Program-made: the position numbers and the translations under genes
Notes under the pieces: generated by a model
What the model was told of the DNA's origin: nothing
Databases searched by the model: none
Seen by the model: the letters and a program-made list of their open reading frames with translations, nothing else
NCBI GenBank assembly: GCA_035620615.1
Contig: DASPGM010000022.1
Coordinates: 1-45,082, forward strand
Reading direction: 5' to 3'
DNA: 45,082 nt
Origin: CSP1-1 sp035620615
Lineage (GTDB): Archaea; Thermoproteota; Nitrososphaeria; Nitrososphaerales; Nitrosopumilaceae
Part shown: one piece after another, positions 8,912 to 17,961 of the stretch
Position numbering within the stretch: the stretch's first letter is position 1
Layout: every line of letters starts with the position of its first letter

Positions 8912-9598
8912 ATGTATAACCTAAACAAGGTGTATGGTGAAGGCGATACTAAAGTTCACGCCTTACAAGATGTATCTATTACAATTAACAAAGGCGAATT
9001 TTTATTAATTGTTGGTAGCTCTGGTTCAGGAAAATCCACACTTCTAAACATGATTGGGCTTTTAGATAAGCCATCTAGTGGAAAGATAATCATTGATGGA
9101 ACTGAAACTACCACTCTAAATGATGGAAAGATTTCATCATTTAGAAATCGTAAACTTGGATTCATTTTTCAATTTTCAAATCTATTGCCGGATCTAACTG
9201 TACTTGAAAATGTAATGTTACCTCGCCAAATACAAGGAACTAATGGTTCAGCTAAAAAGGATGCTAAAGAATTGTTAAAAATTGTTGGATTAGAAGATCA
9301 AATGGATAAACGAGCAAATAAGGTCTCTGGTGGTCAAGCACAGCGAGCTGCAATCGCTAGAGGTCTAGTTAATCATCCATCAATTGTTCTTGCCGATGAG
9401 CCCACTGGAAACTTGGATAGCATATCTGCTCAAAAAATTGTCCAGTTGATGAAATCAATGGCCAAAAAGTTAGGCCAAACATTCATTGTTGTTACACATG
9501 ACAGACATCAATTCGGAGATGTTGATAGAGTAATTACAATCAAAGACGGACGCGCATTTGAAGGTGAAGAATCCCCAAAAATGGAGATTACAGCATGA
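8912..9598 (+). CDS. ABC transporter ATPase, LolD/MacB family
   Basis: The 228-residue nucleotide-binding subunit that powers the permease encoded just upstream. It has Walker A (GSSGSGKST, about 36-44), a Q-loop in LGFIFQFSNLLPDLT, the signature VSGGQAQRAAIARGL, Walker B IVLADEPTGNLDS, and the switch His in VVTHD. This set is complete and typical of the LolD/MacB group. The stop codon overlaps the next ATG in an ATGA junction, which indicates translational coupling with the extracellular protein at 9595. Confidence 0.95.
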   Translation: MYNLNKVYGEGDTKVHALQDVSITINKGEFLLIVGSSGSGKSTLLNMIGLLDKPSSGKIIIDGTETTTLNDGKISSFRNRKLGFIFQFSNLLPDLTVLENVMLPRQIQGTNGSAKKDAKELLKIVGLEDQMDKRANKVSGGQAQRAAIARGLVNHPSIVLADEPTGNLDSISAQKIVQLMKSMAKKLGQTFIVVTHDRHQFGDVDRVITIKDGRAFEGEESPKMEITA

Positions 9599-10902
9599 AA
9601 ACGAATTTTATTTTAGCAATTATTGCAATTTTAGTTATATCACCAATTGTCTATGAAAATGCCTTTGCTCAGGTGAGCTCCGAAGGTTCTCCATTTGAAA
9701 GAAAATTTGGTGATGTAAAATTTCTTGATGCATATTTTGGGACAGATGAAGTAAAGCTAGAGGTAAACCCAGGTGACAGAAATGTTCCCTTTACAATTGT
9801 CTTAGCTAATGTTGGTACACAGGATATTACTGGAATAAAGGGACAACTTTCTCTACCATTTGGATTTTCTCCTACGGTAGGCTCTGGCTCATTAATTGAG
9901 GCTGATTTTGATTCAAATGCACTTGCAGGTGACGTTTTCAAATTAACATTTTTTGTTGATATTGGTGATAAGGCTGAAATTAAACAGTACCCGGCTTCAG
10001 CCATGTTGGAATACTCTAGACTACGTGAATCAGGAGTAAGAAATGCATTTTTTGATTTTAATTTTAAAGTAACTGGTAAAAGCGTTATCAACATGCGCGC
10101 TTTAGATCCATTTCTTTATTCACTACAAAAAAATCATGTAACAATTGAAATAGCTAATGATGGTACAGCACCTATCTCAGGTGTTGACGTAGAATTACAA
10201 AATACACAAGGGACAATTTCTTCTACTACACAATCAGTTACAAAGGTAGAAAACGTTGTAATCTTAAATAGTAATTGGGATATTGGTCAAATAGCTCCTG
10301 GTACAAAAAAATTACTTGAAGTTGATGTATATGTTCCAGGTTCTATGAGTTCGCAAACATTACGTACTCCAATGGAGATATCTTATTTTAATGCTCATGG
10401 TGTTCAGCATACTTTATCACGAATCGTTGACTTTTATGTTAAAGGATTAATTGATATTACAATTTACGATGTAGAAGTAATTGACTTGTCTGGACAACAA
10501 ACAATTATTGGCGAAATAATTAATGAAGGAAATGAAGATGCATTATTTGGTTTTGTAACTGTTGAACCACTCGGTACCTCCAATATTAAAAAAACTACCC
10601 AATTCATTGATGAAATTGAATTAGATTCCCCAGTTCCATTTAATGTTCCAATTCAATTTGATGGAGAACCAATGTATGGTGATCATGATATTAGAATTAC
10701 AGTAAGATACAAGGATTCATTACGAGATGAAATTTTTAAAACATATGATACAACTGTGAATATTCCAGAAATAATTGAAGTTTCGCAACAAAGTTTTGAT
10801 TTAATGGAATATTCACAATTCATTATTTTAGGAATAGTAGCAATAGTAGGTGCCGTATCTTTTTCAAAAATTAAAAACCGCAAAAAGGAAATTGCAAAGT
10901 AA
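9595..10902 (+). CDS. membrane-anchored extracellular CARDB-like protein of the ABC system
   Basis: A 435-residue surface protein: signal peptide at 1-25 with an AFA-Q cleavage site, beta-rich domains resembling CARDB or S-layer-associated (COG1361) repeats (GDRNVPFTIVLANVG, KNHVTIEIANDGTAPISG, INEGNEDALFGF), and a C-terminal helix (about 408-424) followed by a Lys/Arg tail. It would face outward while tethered to the membrane. Overlap with the ATPase gene makes it a likely third component, perhaps a substrate-handling or cell-wall partner. That role is inferred from the operon only. Confidence 0.8.
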   Translation: MKTNFILAIIAILVISPIVYENAFAQVSSEGSPFERKFGDVKFLDAYFGTDEVKLEVNPGDRNVPFTIVLANVGTQDITGIKGQLSLPFGFSPTVGSGSLIEADFDSNALAGDVFKLTFFVDIGDKAEIKQYPASAMLEYSRLRESGVRNAFFDFNFKVTGKSVINMRALDPFLYSLQKNHVTIEIANDGTAPISGVDVELQNTQGTISSTTQSVTKVENVVILNSNWDIGQIAPGTKKLLEVDVYVPGSMSSQTLRTPMEISYFNAHGVQHTLSRIVDFYVKGLIDITIYDVEVIDLSGQQTIIGEIINEGNEDALFGFVTVEPLGTSNIKKTTQFIDEIELDSPVPFNVPIQFDGEPMYGDHDIRITVRYKDSLRDEIFKTYDTTVNIPEIIEVSQQSFDLMEYSQFIILGIVAIVGAVSFSKIKNRKKEIAK

Positions 10903-10958
10903 CATAAACTTTGAAAATTCTTAATTCTTAACTTAATCGAAAAAACTATTTTTGTATG

Positions 10959-11153
10959 TTAAACTTTTCCCTTGCAAATTTTTTTATGTAATCTTAGTTT
11001 TTCAAGAAAATGAAATTCAGCACCACACGCTCTGCATTTTTCCTTTTTCTTATTATGTGCAATTTCTTTATGTTTTTTTAGTCTTTCAGGATACTTGAAC
11101 CTTGAACCACATTGATTACATTTTAGTTTCCTAACGCTTTCATCAAATACCAT
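10959..11153 (-). CDS. two-finger C2H2/C2HC zinc protein
   Basis: A 64-residue protein almost entirely made of two zinc fingers. Finger one uses C12, C15, H28 and H33 (C-x2-C-x12-H-x4-H). Finger two uses C40, C43, H56 and C60 (C-x2-C-x12-H-x3-C). Both have the aromatic and Leu core positions of classical fingers. Such small proteins are known in archaea and are usually assumed to bind nucleic acid, though no target is known. The gene is monocistronic and points away from the gene at 11321. Confidence 0.82.
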   Translation of the reverse strand: MVFDESVRKLKCNQCGSRFKYPERLKKHKEIAHNKKKEKCRACGAEFHFLEKLRLHKKICKGKV

Positions 11154-11320
11154 GCTTTGTTTGGTATTATCTGGTACAAAAACTAATTTTATCCTCTAAC
11201 AAATTTTTTCAAAAAATTCTTAAAAATTTGTGCCTAAAAATCCGTTTTGAATGTATTGCAAAGTTTATCTTAATGTATTTAATTTTTTCAAAGAATATAT
11301 TCAATAAATGAATTGTATTT

Positions 11321-11695
11321 ATGGAAATGGAAGAAATTGAAATTCCAAAGGAATTAGGACCTTTTATTTTAGATAAAGCAGAAGAAACCTCTCTTGGCCA
11401 AAAAAATGGGGCAAAAAAACAATATCGATATGGAAATTTACACATTCGTGAATATGATGACAAGTTTCTAGTTCACACAGACAAAATTGATCCAAGAAAA
11501 AGCCCCTTGGCTCATTTGGTCTTTGATGCGCCAGAAATATTGATTGGATTAGCTTCTGCAGTAATTGGCGGTGGAAAGGTTACATCATATATGAAAAAAA
11601 ATAATAAAAATTCTATTATTCCAGGTGTATTTGCATCTCTAGTTTTTGGTTATCTTGGATTTTCACTAACCAAGAAAATTAAAAATCTTCAATAG
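11321..11695 (+). CDS. hypothetical membrane protein upstream of the UbiB kinase
   Basis: A 124-residue protein with an acidic, soluble N-terminal region of about 70 residues and two C-terminal hydrophobic segments (about 70-84 and 95-113), joined by a Lys/Asn-rich turn. No known domain is recognised. Its stop codon is only 10 bases before the start of the UbiB-type kinase, so the two are probably co-expressed and may work together at the membrane. It has ATG at 11321 after an AT-rich leader. Confidence 0.68.
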   Translation: MEMEEIEIPKELGPFILDKAEETSLGQKNGAKKQYRYGNLHIREYDDKFLVHTDKIDPRKSPLAHLVFDAPEILIGLASAVIGGGKVTSYMKKNNKNSIIPGVFASLVFGYLGFSLTKKIKNLQ

Positions 11696-11700
11696 GTGAT
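11694..11700 (+). promoter_or_regulatory. Shine-Dalgarno site deciding the UbiB TTG start
   Basis: AGGTGAT matches the archaeal anti-Shine-Dalgarno sequence and ends 5 bases before TTG at 11706. It overlaps the stop codon of the upstream gene, as expected for an internal operon gene. Confidence 0.6.
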
Positions 11701-11705
11701 GCATT

Positions 11706-13250
11706 TTGTCAACTCTACGAACTATCAAGGTGCTCTTCAAGCTTTTACCATCAATACTTGCGTTAAGAAAGGATAGACGAAACTGGGTCAAAAGGGAAGG
11801 AAAAAATGTAAATGAAAAAAAATATAAAAAAAATGCAAGAAAAGTTCTAAACACCTTCATTTCACTTGGACCAGTTTACATAAAGCTAGGTCAGTGGCTT
11901 TCTTCAAGAGCAGACATTTTACCACAACCATACATGGAGGAGCTTGCAAAGTTGCAAGATGATGTTCCAGCTGCTCCGTTTGAAAAAGTAAAACCAATTA
12001 TTGAAAATGAATTAGGACCAATTTCAGAAAAGTTTGATTCAATAGATCAAAATGCTGTCTCTGGTGCATCCCTAGGTCAAGTTTATCGTGCAAGACTTCA
12101 TGGACAAGAGGTAGTCATTAAAGTAAAAAGGCCTGGAATAGAAAAGCAAGTAAAGCAAGATCTTAAGGTCTTAAAAAAAGTACTTCCACTTGCACTAAAG
12201 TTTGTAGATCCAAATCTTAGGTTCTCTGCTGAAGGAATGCTTGAGCAGTTTATTGAAACAATTCATGAAGAAATGGATTATTCCATAGAATCTTCTAATC
12301 TTAAAAACATCAAAAAAAATATGGAGCAATATGATAACGTTGTAGTTCCTTCAGTATTTGATGACTATTCTACAAAAAGCGTGCTCACTATGGAATATGT
12401 TCCGGGAATTAAGATTACCAATATTGAAGCCCTAGATGCAAAGGGAATTGATAGGCAAAAACTAGTAATCGACGTTCACAAGGTGTTTTTTACGATGCTA
12501 TTAAGAAATACAATATTTCATGCAGATCCGCACCCAGGAAATATTTCGGTTGCTGATAATGGCGCCCTAATTTTATACGATTATGGTATGGTGGGAAAAT
12601 TAGATAATGAAACACGATTAAAGCTCATCAGGCTATATCTTGCCTTAGTAGAAAAGGATCCACCTCGAACAGTAAATGCAATGGATGATCTTGGCATGCT
12701 AATGCCAAACTATGATCGCTATATTATTGAAAAAGCACTCGAGTTAACAATTCGCGGAATGCATGGAACAAAACCAAGTGAAATGGAAGTCAAAGCATTA
12801 CTAGAGCTTGCAAACAAAACTATGAGTCGTTTTCCATTCATCTTACCAAAACATCTTGCATTATACATGCGAATGACTTCAATTATTGAAGGAATTTACA
12901 AAACTCACAATGTTGATTTCAAGTTTGTAAAGGTCTTAAGAGAGATTTTAGAAGAAGAGCACTTGATTAAAGATGCATACATTGAAGAAATAAAATACTC
13001 TTTTACAAATTTTGCAAAATCAATTGATGCTGCACTTTCCCTTGGCAAAAATGTTGAAAAATATCTAAACGAATTAAAACTAGAAAAGAAACTTCGTTCC
13101 CCCGCAGTTTTGATTTCTGGAAGTATTTTGTCAGGATCAGTTTTTGTAGGCTCTGTCTTATTTTATTCATTAAATGAAATTGGTGGAATTCTTGGTATGA
13201 TTTGCTCTGCAGCTATAATGGGAATTGCAGCTATTTTTAGAAAGTATTGA
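11706..13250 (+). CDS. ABC1/UbiB (AarF) family atypical kinase
   Basis: A 514-residue UbiB-like protein. It has the family KxGQ motif (GPVYIKLGQWLSSRADILP), the GASLGQVYRA nucleotide-binding loop, VVIKVKRPGI with the Lys, and the catalytic HADPHPGNI and YDYGMVGKLD (in place of DFG) motifs. The C-terminus has one or two hydrophobic helices (about 463-510), suggesting membrane attachment. UbiB proteins support quinone or isoprenoid lipid metabolism in bacteria and mitochondria; in this archaeon a menaquinone-type or prenyl-lipid role is inferred. It is translationally close to the small membrane protein gene upstream. Confidence 0.9.
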   Translation: MSTLRTIKVLFKLLPSILALRKDRRNWVKREGKNVNEKKYKKNARKVLNTFISLGPVYIKLGQWLSSRADILPQPYMEELAKLQDDVPAAPFEKVKPIIENELGPISEKFDSIDQNAVSGASLGQVYRARLHGQEVVIKVKRPGIEKQVKQDLKVLKKVLPLALKFVDPNLRFSAEGMLEQFIETIHEEMDYSIESSNLKNIKKNMEQYDNVVVPSVFDDYSTKSVLTMEYVPGIKITNIEALDAKGIDRQKLVIDVHKVFFTMLLRNTIFHADPHPGNISVADNGALILYDYGMVGKLDNETRLKLIRLYLALVEKDPPRTVNAMDDLGMLMPNYDRYIIEKALELTIRGMHGTKPSEMEVKALLELANKTMSRFPFILPKHLALYMRMTSIIEGIYKTHNVDFKFVKVLREILEEEHLIKDAYIEEIKYSFTNFAKSIDAALSLGKNVEKYLNELKLEKKLRSPAVLISGSILSGSVFVGSVLFYSLNEIGGILGMICSAAIMGIAAIFRKY

Positions 13251-13643
13251 TTAATCTATAGAAATATTTTTTCCTCTAGGATCTACAGGAATGGTAACAA
13301 CTAAAACGCCATCGGTATATTTTGCAGAATTAACTTTTTCATCTCCTTCTTTAATTCTCATAGGCAAGCGAATTTTTTTATCTATGAAGTTTGGTCTTTG
13401 CTTACAAATAATTTCATTATGAGTTTCATTCTTTTCATTTTTTTGTGCATTAATTGATAAAATATTTCTGTAAATTGATAATTTAATGTCCTCTTTTTTG
13501 AATCCAGGTATATCTATTATGACAACTAAATTATTTTTTTCAAAATACATATCTACTGGCGGAAGTACAAATTCATAAAATTCTCTTGATTTGTTTCCAA
13601 TCTCCCTGAGTGCTTCTTTTGCCATATGTTTGATTAAACCCAT
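13251..13643 (-). CDS. small heat shock protein, Hsp20 family
   Basis: A 130-residue alpha-crystallin-type chaperone that should hold unfolding proteins. The domain runs from about residue 29 to the end, with PPVDMYFEKNNLVVIIDIPGF at its beginning, IYRNILSINA in the middle, and the closing YTDGVLVVTIP motif. The C-terminal I-x-I motif appears as ISID at the very end. The short N-terminal region is basic and helical. The gene abuts the converging UbiB gene with no gap (13250/13251). Confidence 0.87.
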   Translation of the reverse strand: MGLIKHMAKEALREIGNKSREFYEFVLPPVDMYFEKNNLVVIIDIPGFKKEDIKLSIYRNILSINAQKNEKNETHNEIICKQRPNFIDKKIRLPMRIKEGDEKVNSAKYTDGVLVVTIPVDPRGKNISID

Positions 13644-13955
13644 TTTTTTAGCTTTATCAATTTAAGTTATAAATTTTGATAGGAATTTAGACTATCTTGT
13701 CCTTTATTACATTTAATTTGTATATTACCAATTATCCAACATCTTTCGGAATCAAAGTATCTATACAGTTACGGAAGACCATTCCGAGTTTACGAATAAA
13801 ATTTTTCTTTACTTCGGTTCAAGTCTTAGTAGATTCAAAGTTTGAATGGTTTTGAACTAAAATTTCCTATACCGGCCTTGTGAGATTCTCTTTTCGCTTA
13901 ATTACTTTACAATCTGGAAAATTCTTAAAAAATAAAATTTCAATTCATGTTAGAT
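13644..13955. other. intergenic region with one inverted repeat
   Basis: No gene was seen. TCGGAAT (13746-13752) is matched by ATTCCGA (13781-13787), separated by 28 bases, and could be an operator or a stem for either neighbour. A GGTTCAAGTC string near 13816-13825 looks like a tRNA T-loop, but no tRNA can be folded around it. Confidence 0.3.
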
Positions 13956-13964
13956 CTATATAAG
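13956..13964 (+). promoter_or_regulatory. TATA box of the pirin gene
   Basis: CTATATAAG is centred about 28 bases before the GTG at 13988. The spacing suits a leaderless transcript beginning at that GTG and so supports the non-ATG start. Confidence 0.6.
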
Positions 13965-13987
13965 AAGAAGAAACAAGGAATTTACTT

Positions 13988-14707
13988 GTGATTAAGATAA
14001 TTAAAGCAGATGAACATTACAGAAGTCAAATCGACTGGCTTGACACAACTCATCATTTTTCATTTGGAGAGTATCATAATCCTGAGAAGATGAATTTTGG
14101 ACCACTAAGAGTATTCAATGATGATACCATTAAACCTGGAACTGGATTTGATTTACATCAACATCATGATATGGAGATTATCACTTATGTAATAGACGGC
14201 GAGCTTGAGCATAAGGACAATCAGGGGAATCACGGAATAATTCAGCCGGGAGAAGTGCAAAGAATGAGTGCTGGTACTGGAATAATGCATGCTGAATTTA
14301 ACCATTCAGAAGAAAAACCATTAAGACTTTTACAGATGTGGATACTACCCAACAAGAATGGATTAGAGCCATCATGGGAACAACAAAAATTTACAAGAGA
14401 AGAAAGAATGGACAAACTTTTGCTTGTTGTAGCTCCAGATGACGCCATGACTGAAAAAGCCCTACACATACACCAGGATGTGATGTTTTTAATTTCATCA
14501 CTGACTCCAAATCATACGGTTGAATACAAATCACGACCTGAAAGAAAATCGTATCTTTTTGTAATAGATGGAGAGATTCAGTTAAACCAGATGAACATGA
14601 AAACCAGAGATGCTGCAAGAATTGAAAACGAAAATCAACTATTAATCATATCTAAAAAACCAACAGAATTATTACTAATTGATCTTCCTGCAACAGAAAA
14701 TGCATGA
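13988..14707 (+). CDS. pirin-family bicupin protein
   Basis: A 239-residue pirin. The N-terminal cupin carries the metal ligands in DLHQHHDMEIITYVIDG (about residues 56-72) and a later Glu-His pair in the GTGIMHAEFNHS stretch. The C-terminal cupin is less conserved and lacks an obvious metal set. Related proteins show quercetin-2,3-dioxygenase activity, or act as redox-sensitive regulators. The natural substrate in this organism is unknown. It is a single gene with its own TATA element and a GTG start, about 50 bases before the Rieske-flavodoxin gene. Confidence 0.9.
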   Translation: MIKIIKADEHYRSQIDWLDTTHHFSFGEYHNPEKMNFGPLRVFNDDTIKPGTGFDLHQHHDMEIITYVIDGELEHKDNQGNHGIIQPGEVQRMSAGTGIMHAEFNHSEEKPLRLLQMWILPNKNGLEPSWEQQKFTREERMDKLLLVVAPDDAMTEKALHIHQDVMFLISSLTPNHTVEYKSRPERKSYLFVIDGEIQLNQMNMKTRDAARIENENQLLIISKKPTELLLIDLPATENA

Positions 14708-14757
14708 GATCATGTTCTCAAAAGTATTTTATTATCTGATCTGTAAAAAGTAATAGA

Positions 14758-15861
14758 ATGTCTGCAGAAAAGTGGTATAAGTTAGGTCCTGTCGCTGAAT
14801 TTAAAGAACCAGCTCTGCGAACTATCACAGTAAATAATATTCCGTATGCTCTGTCTTATGAAAACGGAGAATTTGGGGCAGTCTCAAACATTTGTAACCA
14901 TGTTGGTGGTCCATTAGGCGAAGGTAAACTTGATGGTGACTACATTGTATGTCCATGGCACTATTGGAAGTTTCATAGAATTACAGGAGTTGGGGAACCT
15001 GGATTTGAAGAAGATCAAGTTCCAAAATATGAACTCAAAATAGAAGATGGAAATCTGTTTCTAAACTTGACTCCAAAATCTTCAAGAAAAAAAAGCCCCC
15101 ATCCTCCACATCCTTTGTCCAGGCAAGTAAGGAGAGAAGACGGACCTATTCGTGTTGTAGGAATTTCAACTACAATAATGGATACAAAAAACCCAAGATA
15201 CTCAACATCTGACAAGCTATTAGAAATTGCAATTGATCATGCAAAAAAAGAACTAAAAGCAGAAACAATGCTGATAAGATTAAACGATTTAAAATTTCGC
15301 TCATGTGAAGGATTTTATTCAAAGAGCTCATTTGCGTGTACTTGGCCATGCTCCATTACCCAGATGGACAGCACAGACCAACTTGATCAAGTTTATGAGG
15401 CACTAGTTCACTGGGCAGATGTAATTATTGTGTCTACCCCAATACGTTGGGGAGCTGCAAGCTCACTTTATTACAAAATGGCAGAAAGAATGAACTGTAT
15501 TCAAAACCAATTAACTATTTCAGATAAAGTTCTAATTCAAAACAAGGTGGCATCTTTTATAATTACAGGAGGACAGGATAATATTCAAGATGTAGCTGGA
15601 CATATGTTAGGATTTTTTGCAGAGTTGGGATTTGTTTTTCCTTCATACCCATACATTGCACATTCACGAGGATGGTCAGCTGAAGATATGGAAAAAAACA
15701 TAGAGTATGTCAAGAATAGTAAAGATCTTCACGAAGGAGCTAAGGACTTGGTAAGGCGTAGTATAGAAATGGCTGAAGTGGTACTTGGAAAGAAATTGTC
15801 AAAAGAGAAAATTGTTCATCCGGGAAGAAAGGCACAAGCTTTGCATTTAGATTCAAAATGA
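14758..15861 (+). CDS. Rieske [2Fe-2S] domain fused to an NAD(P)H-FMN reductase-like flavodoxin domain
   Basis: A 367-residue fusion. Residues about 5-110 are a Rieske ferredoxin domain with C46-x-H48 and C65-x2-H68 cluster ligands (NICNHVGG and CPWHYW). A Ser/Pro/Lys linker with HPPHP (about 103-128) follows. From about 131 the chain is a flavodoxin-fold NADPH-dependent FMN reductase domain (VVGISTTIMDTKNPR, then VIIVSTPIRWGAASSLYYKM). Two extra Cys (ACTWPC) lie in the flavin domain. The design suggests electron transfer from reduced FMN to an Fe-S cluster inside one cytosolic protein. Partner and substrate are unknown. Confidence 0.85.
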   Translation: MSAEKWYKLGPVAEFKEPALRTITVNNIPYALSYENGEFGAVSNICNHVGGPLGEGKLDGDYIVCPWHYWKFHRITGVGEPGFEEDQVPKYELKIEDGNLFLNLTPKSSRKKSPHPPHPLSRQVRREDGPIRVVGISTTIMDTKNPRYSTSDKLLEIAIDHAKKELKAETMLIRLNDLKFRSCEGFYSKSSFACTWPCSITQMDSTDQLDQVYEALVHWADVIIVSTPIRWGAASSLYYKMAERMNCIQNQLTISDKVLIQNKVASFIITGGQDNIQDVAGHMLGFFAELGFVFPSYPYIAHSRGWSAEDMEKNIEYVKNSKDLHEGAKDLVRRSIEMAEVVLGKKLSKEKIVHPGRKAQALHLDSK

Positions 15862-15934
15862 CTAGCAAATGCGCCCAAAATATTGTCCATACAAGTAGTC
15901 TAATCCCTTCGGATTTGACACTAACAGCACCTTT

Positions 15935-15987
15935 TGATATGATTAACCACAACTAACAGTTTGAACCATTGTTAGTATTTCATATCA
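15935..15987. repeat. nested inverted repeats between the Rieske fusion and tmk genes
   Basis: TGATATGA (15935-15942) pairs with TCATATCA (15980-15987). Inside it CTAACA (15953-15958) pairs with TGTTAG (15970-15975). It lies after the Rieske-fusion gene in a 274-base gap with no other gene seen. It may be a weak terminator structure or an operator. Confidence 0.35.
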
Positions 15988-16135
15988 TTGAATATCATAT
16001 ACTTTGAAAAAACTAATAATTAATGATAAATCTAATTTTACCGATCCAATTTTCAAAATTGCAGTTCAATAACTATACAAAATTTTACTAATGCTGATAG
16101 ATTTTTAATTGTAGGAATTAACATGACTGCATCTA

Positions 16136-16717
16136 ATGATTATTGTAATAGAAGGGGGGGATCAGGCAGGAAAAAAAACCCAGTCAGAGCTCTTAGCTAA
16201 GGCACTAAAGAAAAGAAAACTAAAAACTAAATTGTTCAGCTTTCCAGATTATTCGACCCCAATAGGTAATGAAATCAATCAATATCTTCATGGCAAACGA
16301 AAATTCCCACCCCAGATAATTCATTGTCTATTAGCTGCAAATAGATGGGAAAAAGTACATGAAATCAAAAAAGCTGTTTTAGAAAATTCTATTATCATTA
16401 TGAATAGATACTACCAATCAAATCTGATTTATGGATTGATTAACGGATTAAATCAAAAATGGTTAGAACAACTAGATGAAGGCCTTCCTAAAGCTGATCT
16501 AGTGATAGTTTTAGACGTACCGCAAAAAGAATCATTTCGCCGTAAAAAATCAAAGCGCGATAAATTTGAAAAGAATAAAGATTTTTCCCAAAAAGTTTCA
16601 AAAACTTATAAAATTATTGCAAAGAAAAAAAAATGGACATTAGTTGATGCATCACAATCAAAAGAAGAGGTTCACAAATCCATTCTGAAAATATTTTTAA
16701 AAAAATTAACGTCATGA
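16136..16717 (+). CDS. tmk: thymidylate kinase
   Basis: Phosphorylates dTMP to dTDP for DNA synthesis. P-loop GGDQAGKKT at residues 7-15; the DR(Y/H)-type motif appears as NRYYQSN at 90-96; a Lys/Arg-rich LID-like region (FRRKKSKRDKFEKNKDF) follows at about 134-150. The length of 193 residues is usual. Compared with typical enzymes the DR pair reads NR, a change seen in some archaeal members. It is the first gene of a tightly packed three-gene operon; its stop overlaps the next ATG (ATGA). Confidence 0.88.
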   Translation: MIIVIEGGDQAGKKTQSELLAKALKKRKLKTKLFSFPDYSTPIGNEINQYLHGKRKFPPQIIHCLLAANRWEKVHEIKKAVLENSIIIMNRYYQSNLIYGLINGLNQKWLEQLDEGLPKADLVIVLDVPQKESFRRKKSKRDKFEKNKDFSQKVSKTYKIIAKKKKWTLVDASQSKEEVHKSILKIFLKKLTS

Positions 16718-17961
16718 AACAAAAACATCTTGATATCATAGATCCTATTCATGGCTTTGTACGTGCATATGGCACTGAAATTAAGATAATTGATAACCCA
16801 ATTTTTCAGCGATTACGCAGAATCAGACAACTCTCTGGAGCACATCTTACTTATCCAGGAGCTCAGCATACAAGGTTTGAGCATTCTCTTGGTGTAATGC
16901 ATATCACAGGACAAGTTGCTCAAGCCCTAGAAGAAAAAGGAATTGTAAATTCTGACGATATGGAAAACCTTAGACTAGCAGCTTTGTTACATGATATTGG
17001 TCATGGTCCATTCTCTCATCTTTTTGAAGAAGTAACGCAGGGAAAAAAGAAAAGCTCACATGAACAATTAGGAAAGGATTTAATTTTAAAAACTGAAATT
17101 GGTGAGCTAATATCAAAATCTGGTTTTAATAAAAAATTAATTACAGAACTTGCATTTGGTGATTCTAAACTTCAATTTATGAATGAAATAATTTCAGGAA
17201 CATTAAGTGCCGATATCATGGATTACTTACTTCGAGACGGCTATTTTACAGGTGCAGAACATGCAAAAATCGATCACAAACGTATCACTCAATCACTTGA
17301 TGTATATCATAAAAAACTAGCCCTAGAAAAATCAGCATTATACTCCTTTGAATCTATGATGCATTCACGATATCAAATGTTCAAGGCAGTTTATTTCCAT
17401 AAAACAGTAAGATCAGCTGAAGTCATGCTTTTAGAATCAATGCGATTAGCCTATGATGAATTAGGTCTATCTTCACTAAGCCTTGATAACTATATTGAAC
17501 TAACTGATGACTTTATGTTAGCAAAACTTGTCTCTTTGCCAACACATACATCAGAACTAAAACGTGCCCAGCAAATTGCCTCAGACTATCAAAACAGAGA
17601 GCTTTTCAAGTGTGTTTTTGAAAGAATGCTTATTCCTAGAGAAAGTATTTCTAAACTAAAGACATCCCAGTTAAAAAAAGAATTATCCAAAATATCCAAA
17701 GTAGATGAAAATGAAATTTTTATTGACAGCTCAGTTACTCCTTCCTTACCACTATCTCCTTCAAAGAAAGAATCAAAATCACTTATCTTGATTACAAGAA
17801 CTGGTGACAAAGTTTTAGCAGAAGAAATTCCTATTTCAAAAATTCCCCTAGTTTCAACCATGTCGGGATTTATGAATATTCTAAGAGTGTATACTCATCG
17901 CCGAAATAGAAAAAAAGTTGAAATTGCTGCAAAATCAATCCTAGGTGGTAAAAAATCTTGA
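16714..17961 (+). CDS. HD-superfamily phosphohydrolase (SAMHD1/dNTPase-like)
   Basis: A 415-residue metal-dependent phosphohydrolase. The HD set is complete: H57 in RFEHSLG, H93-D94 in LLHDIGHGPFSH, and D167 in SADIMDYLLRD. The N-terminal IDPIHGF and LRRIRQLSG motifs place it with the SAMHD1/YwfO-like group, many of which hydrolyse dNTPs. Overlap with tmk upstream and with the UMP kinase start downstream (4 bases each) strongly suggests a role in balancing nucleotide pools. The precise substrate is inferred. Confidence 0.87.
   Translation: MKQKHLDIIDPIHGFVRAYGTEIKIIDNPIFQRLRRIRQLSGAHLTYPGAQHTRFEHSLGVMHITGQVAQALEEKGIVNSDDMENLRLAALLHDIGHGPFSHLFEEVTQGKKKSSHEQLGKDLILKTEIGELISKSGFNKKLITELAFGDSKLQFMNEIISGTLSADIMDYLLRDGYFTGAEHAKIDHKRITQSLDVYHKKLALEKSALYSFESMMHSRYQMFKAVYFHKTVRSAEVMLLESMRLAYDELGLSSLSLDNYIELTDDFMLAKLVSLPTHTSELKRAQQIASDYQNRELFKCVFERMLIPRESISKLKTSQLKKELSKISKVDENEIFIDSSVTPSLPLSPSKKESKSLILITRTGDKVLAEEIPISKIPLVSTMSGFMNILRVYTHRRNRKKVEIAAKSILGGKKS

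Noticed and set aside
9669..10094. Open frame on the minus strand of 141 codons inside the CARDB-like gene
   Set aside because: The sense frame has a signal peptide, domain pattern and operon overlap; the antisense product has none.
13251..13643. Gas vesicle protein GvpH rather than Hsp20
   Set aside because: No gas vesicle genes are nearby and the motifs fit ordinary Hsp20.
13816..13825. tRNA T-loop-like GGTTCAAGTC
   Set aside because: The flanking bases do not pair as a T-stem and no anticodon or acceptor stem can be built around it.
16143..16160. Run of seven G as a possible frameshift in tmk
   Set aside because: The reading frame through it gives the correct P-loop (EGGDQAGKKT), so no error is indicated.
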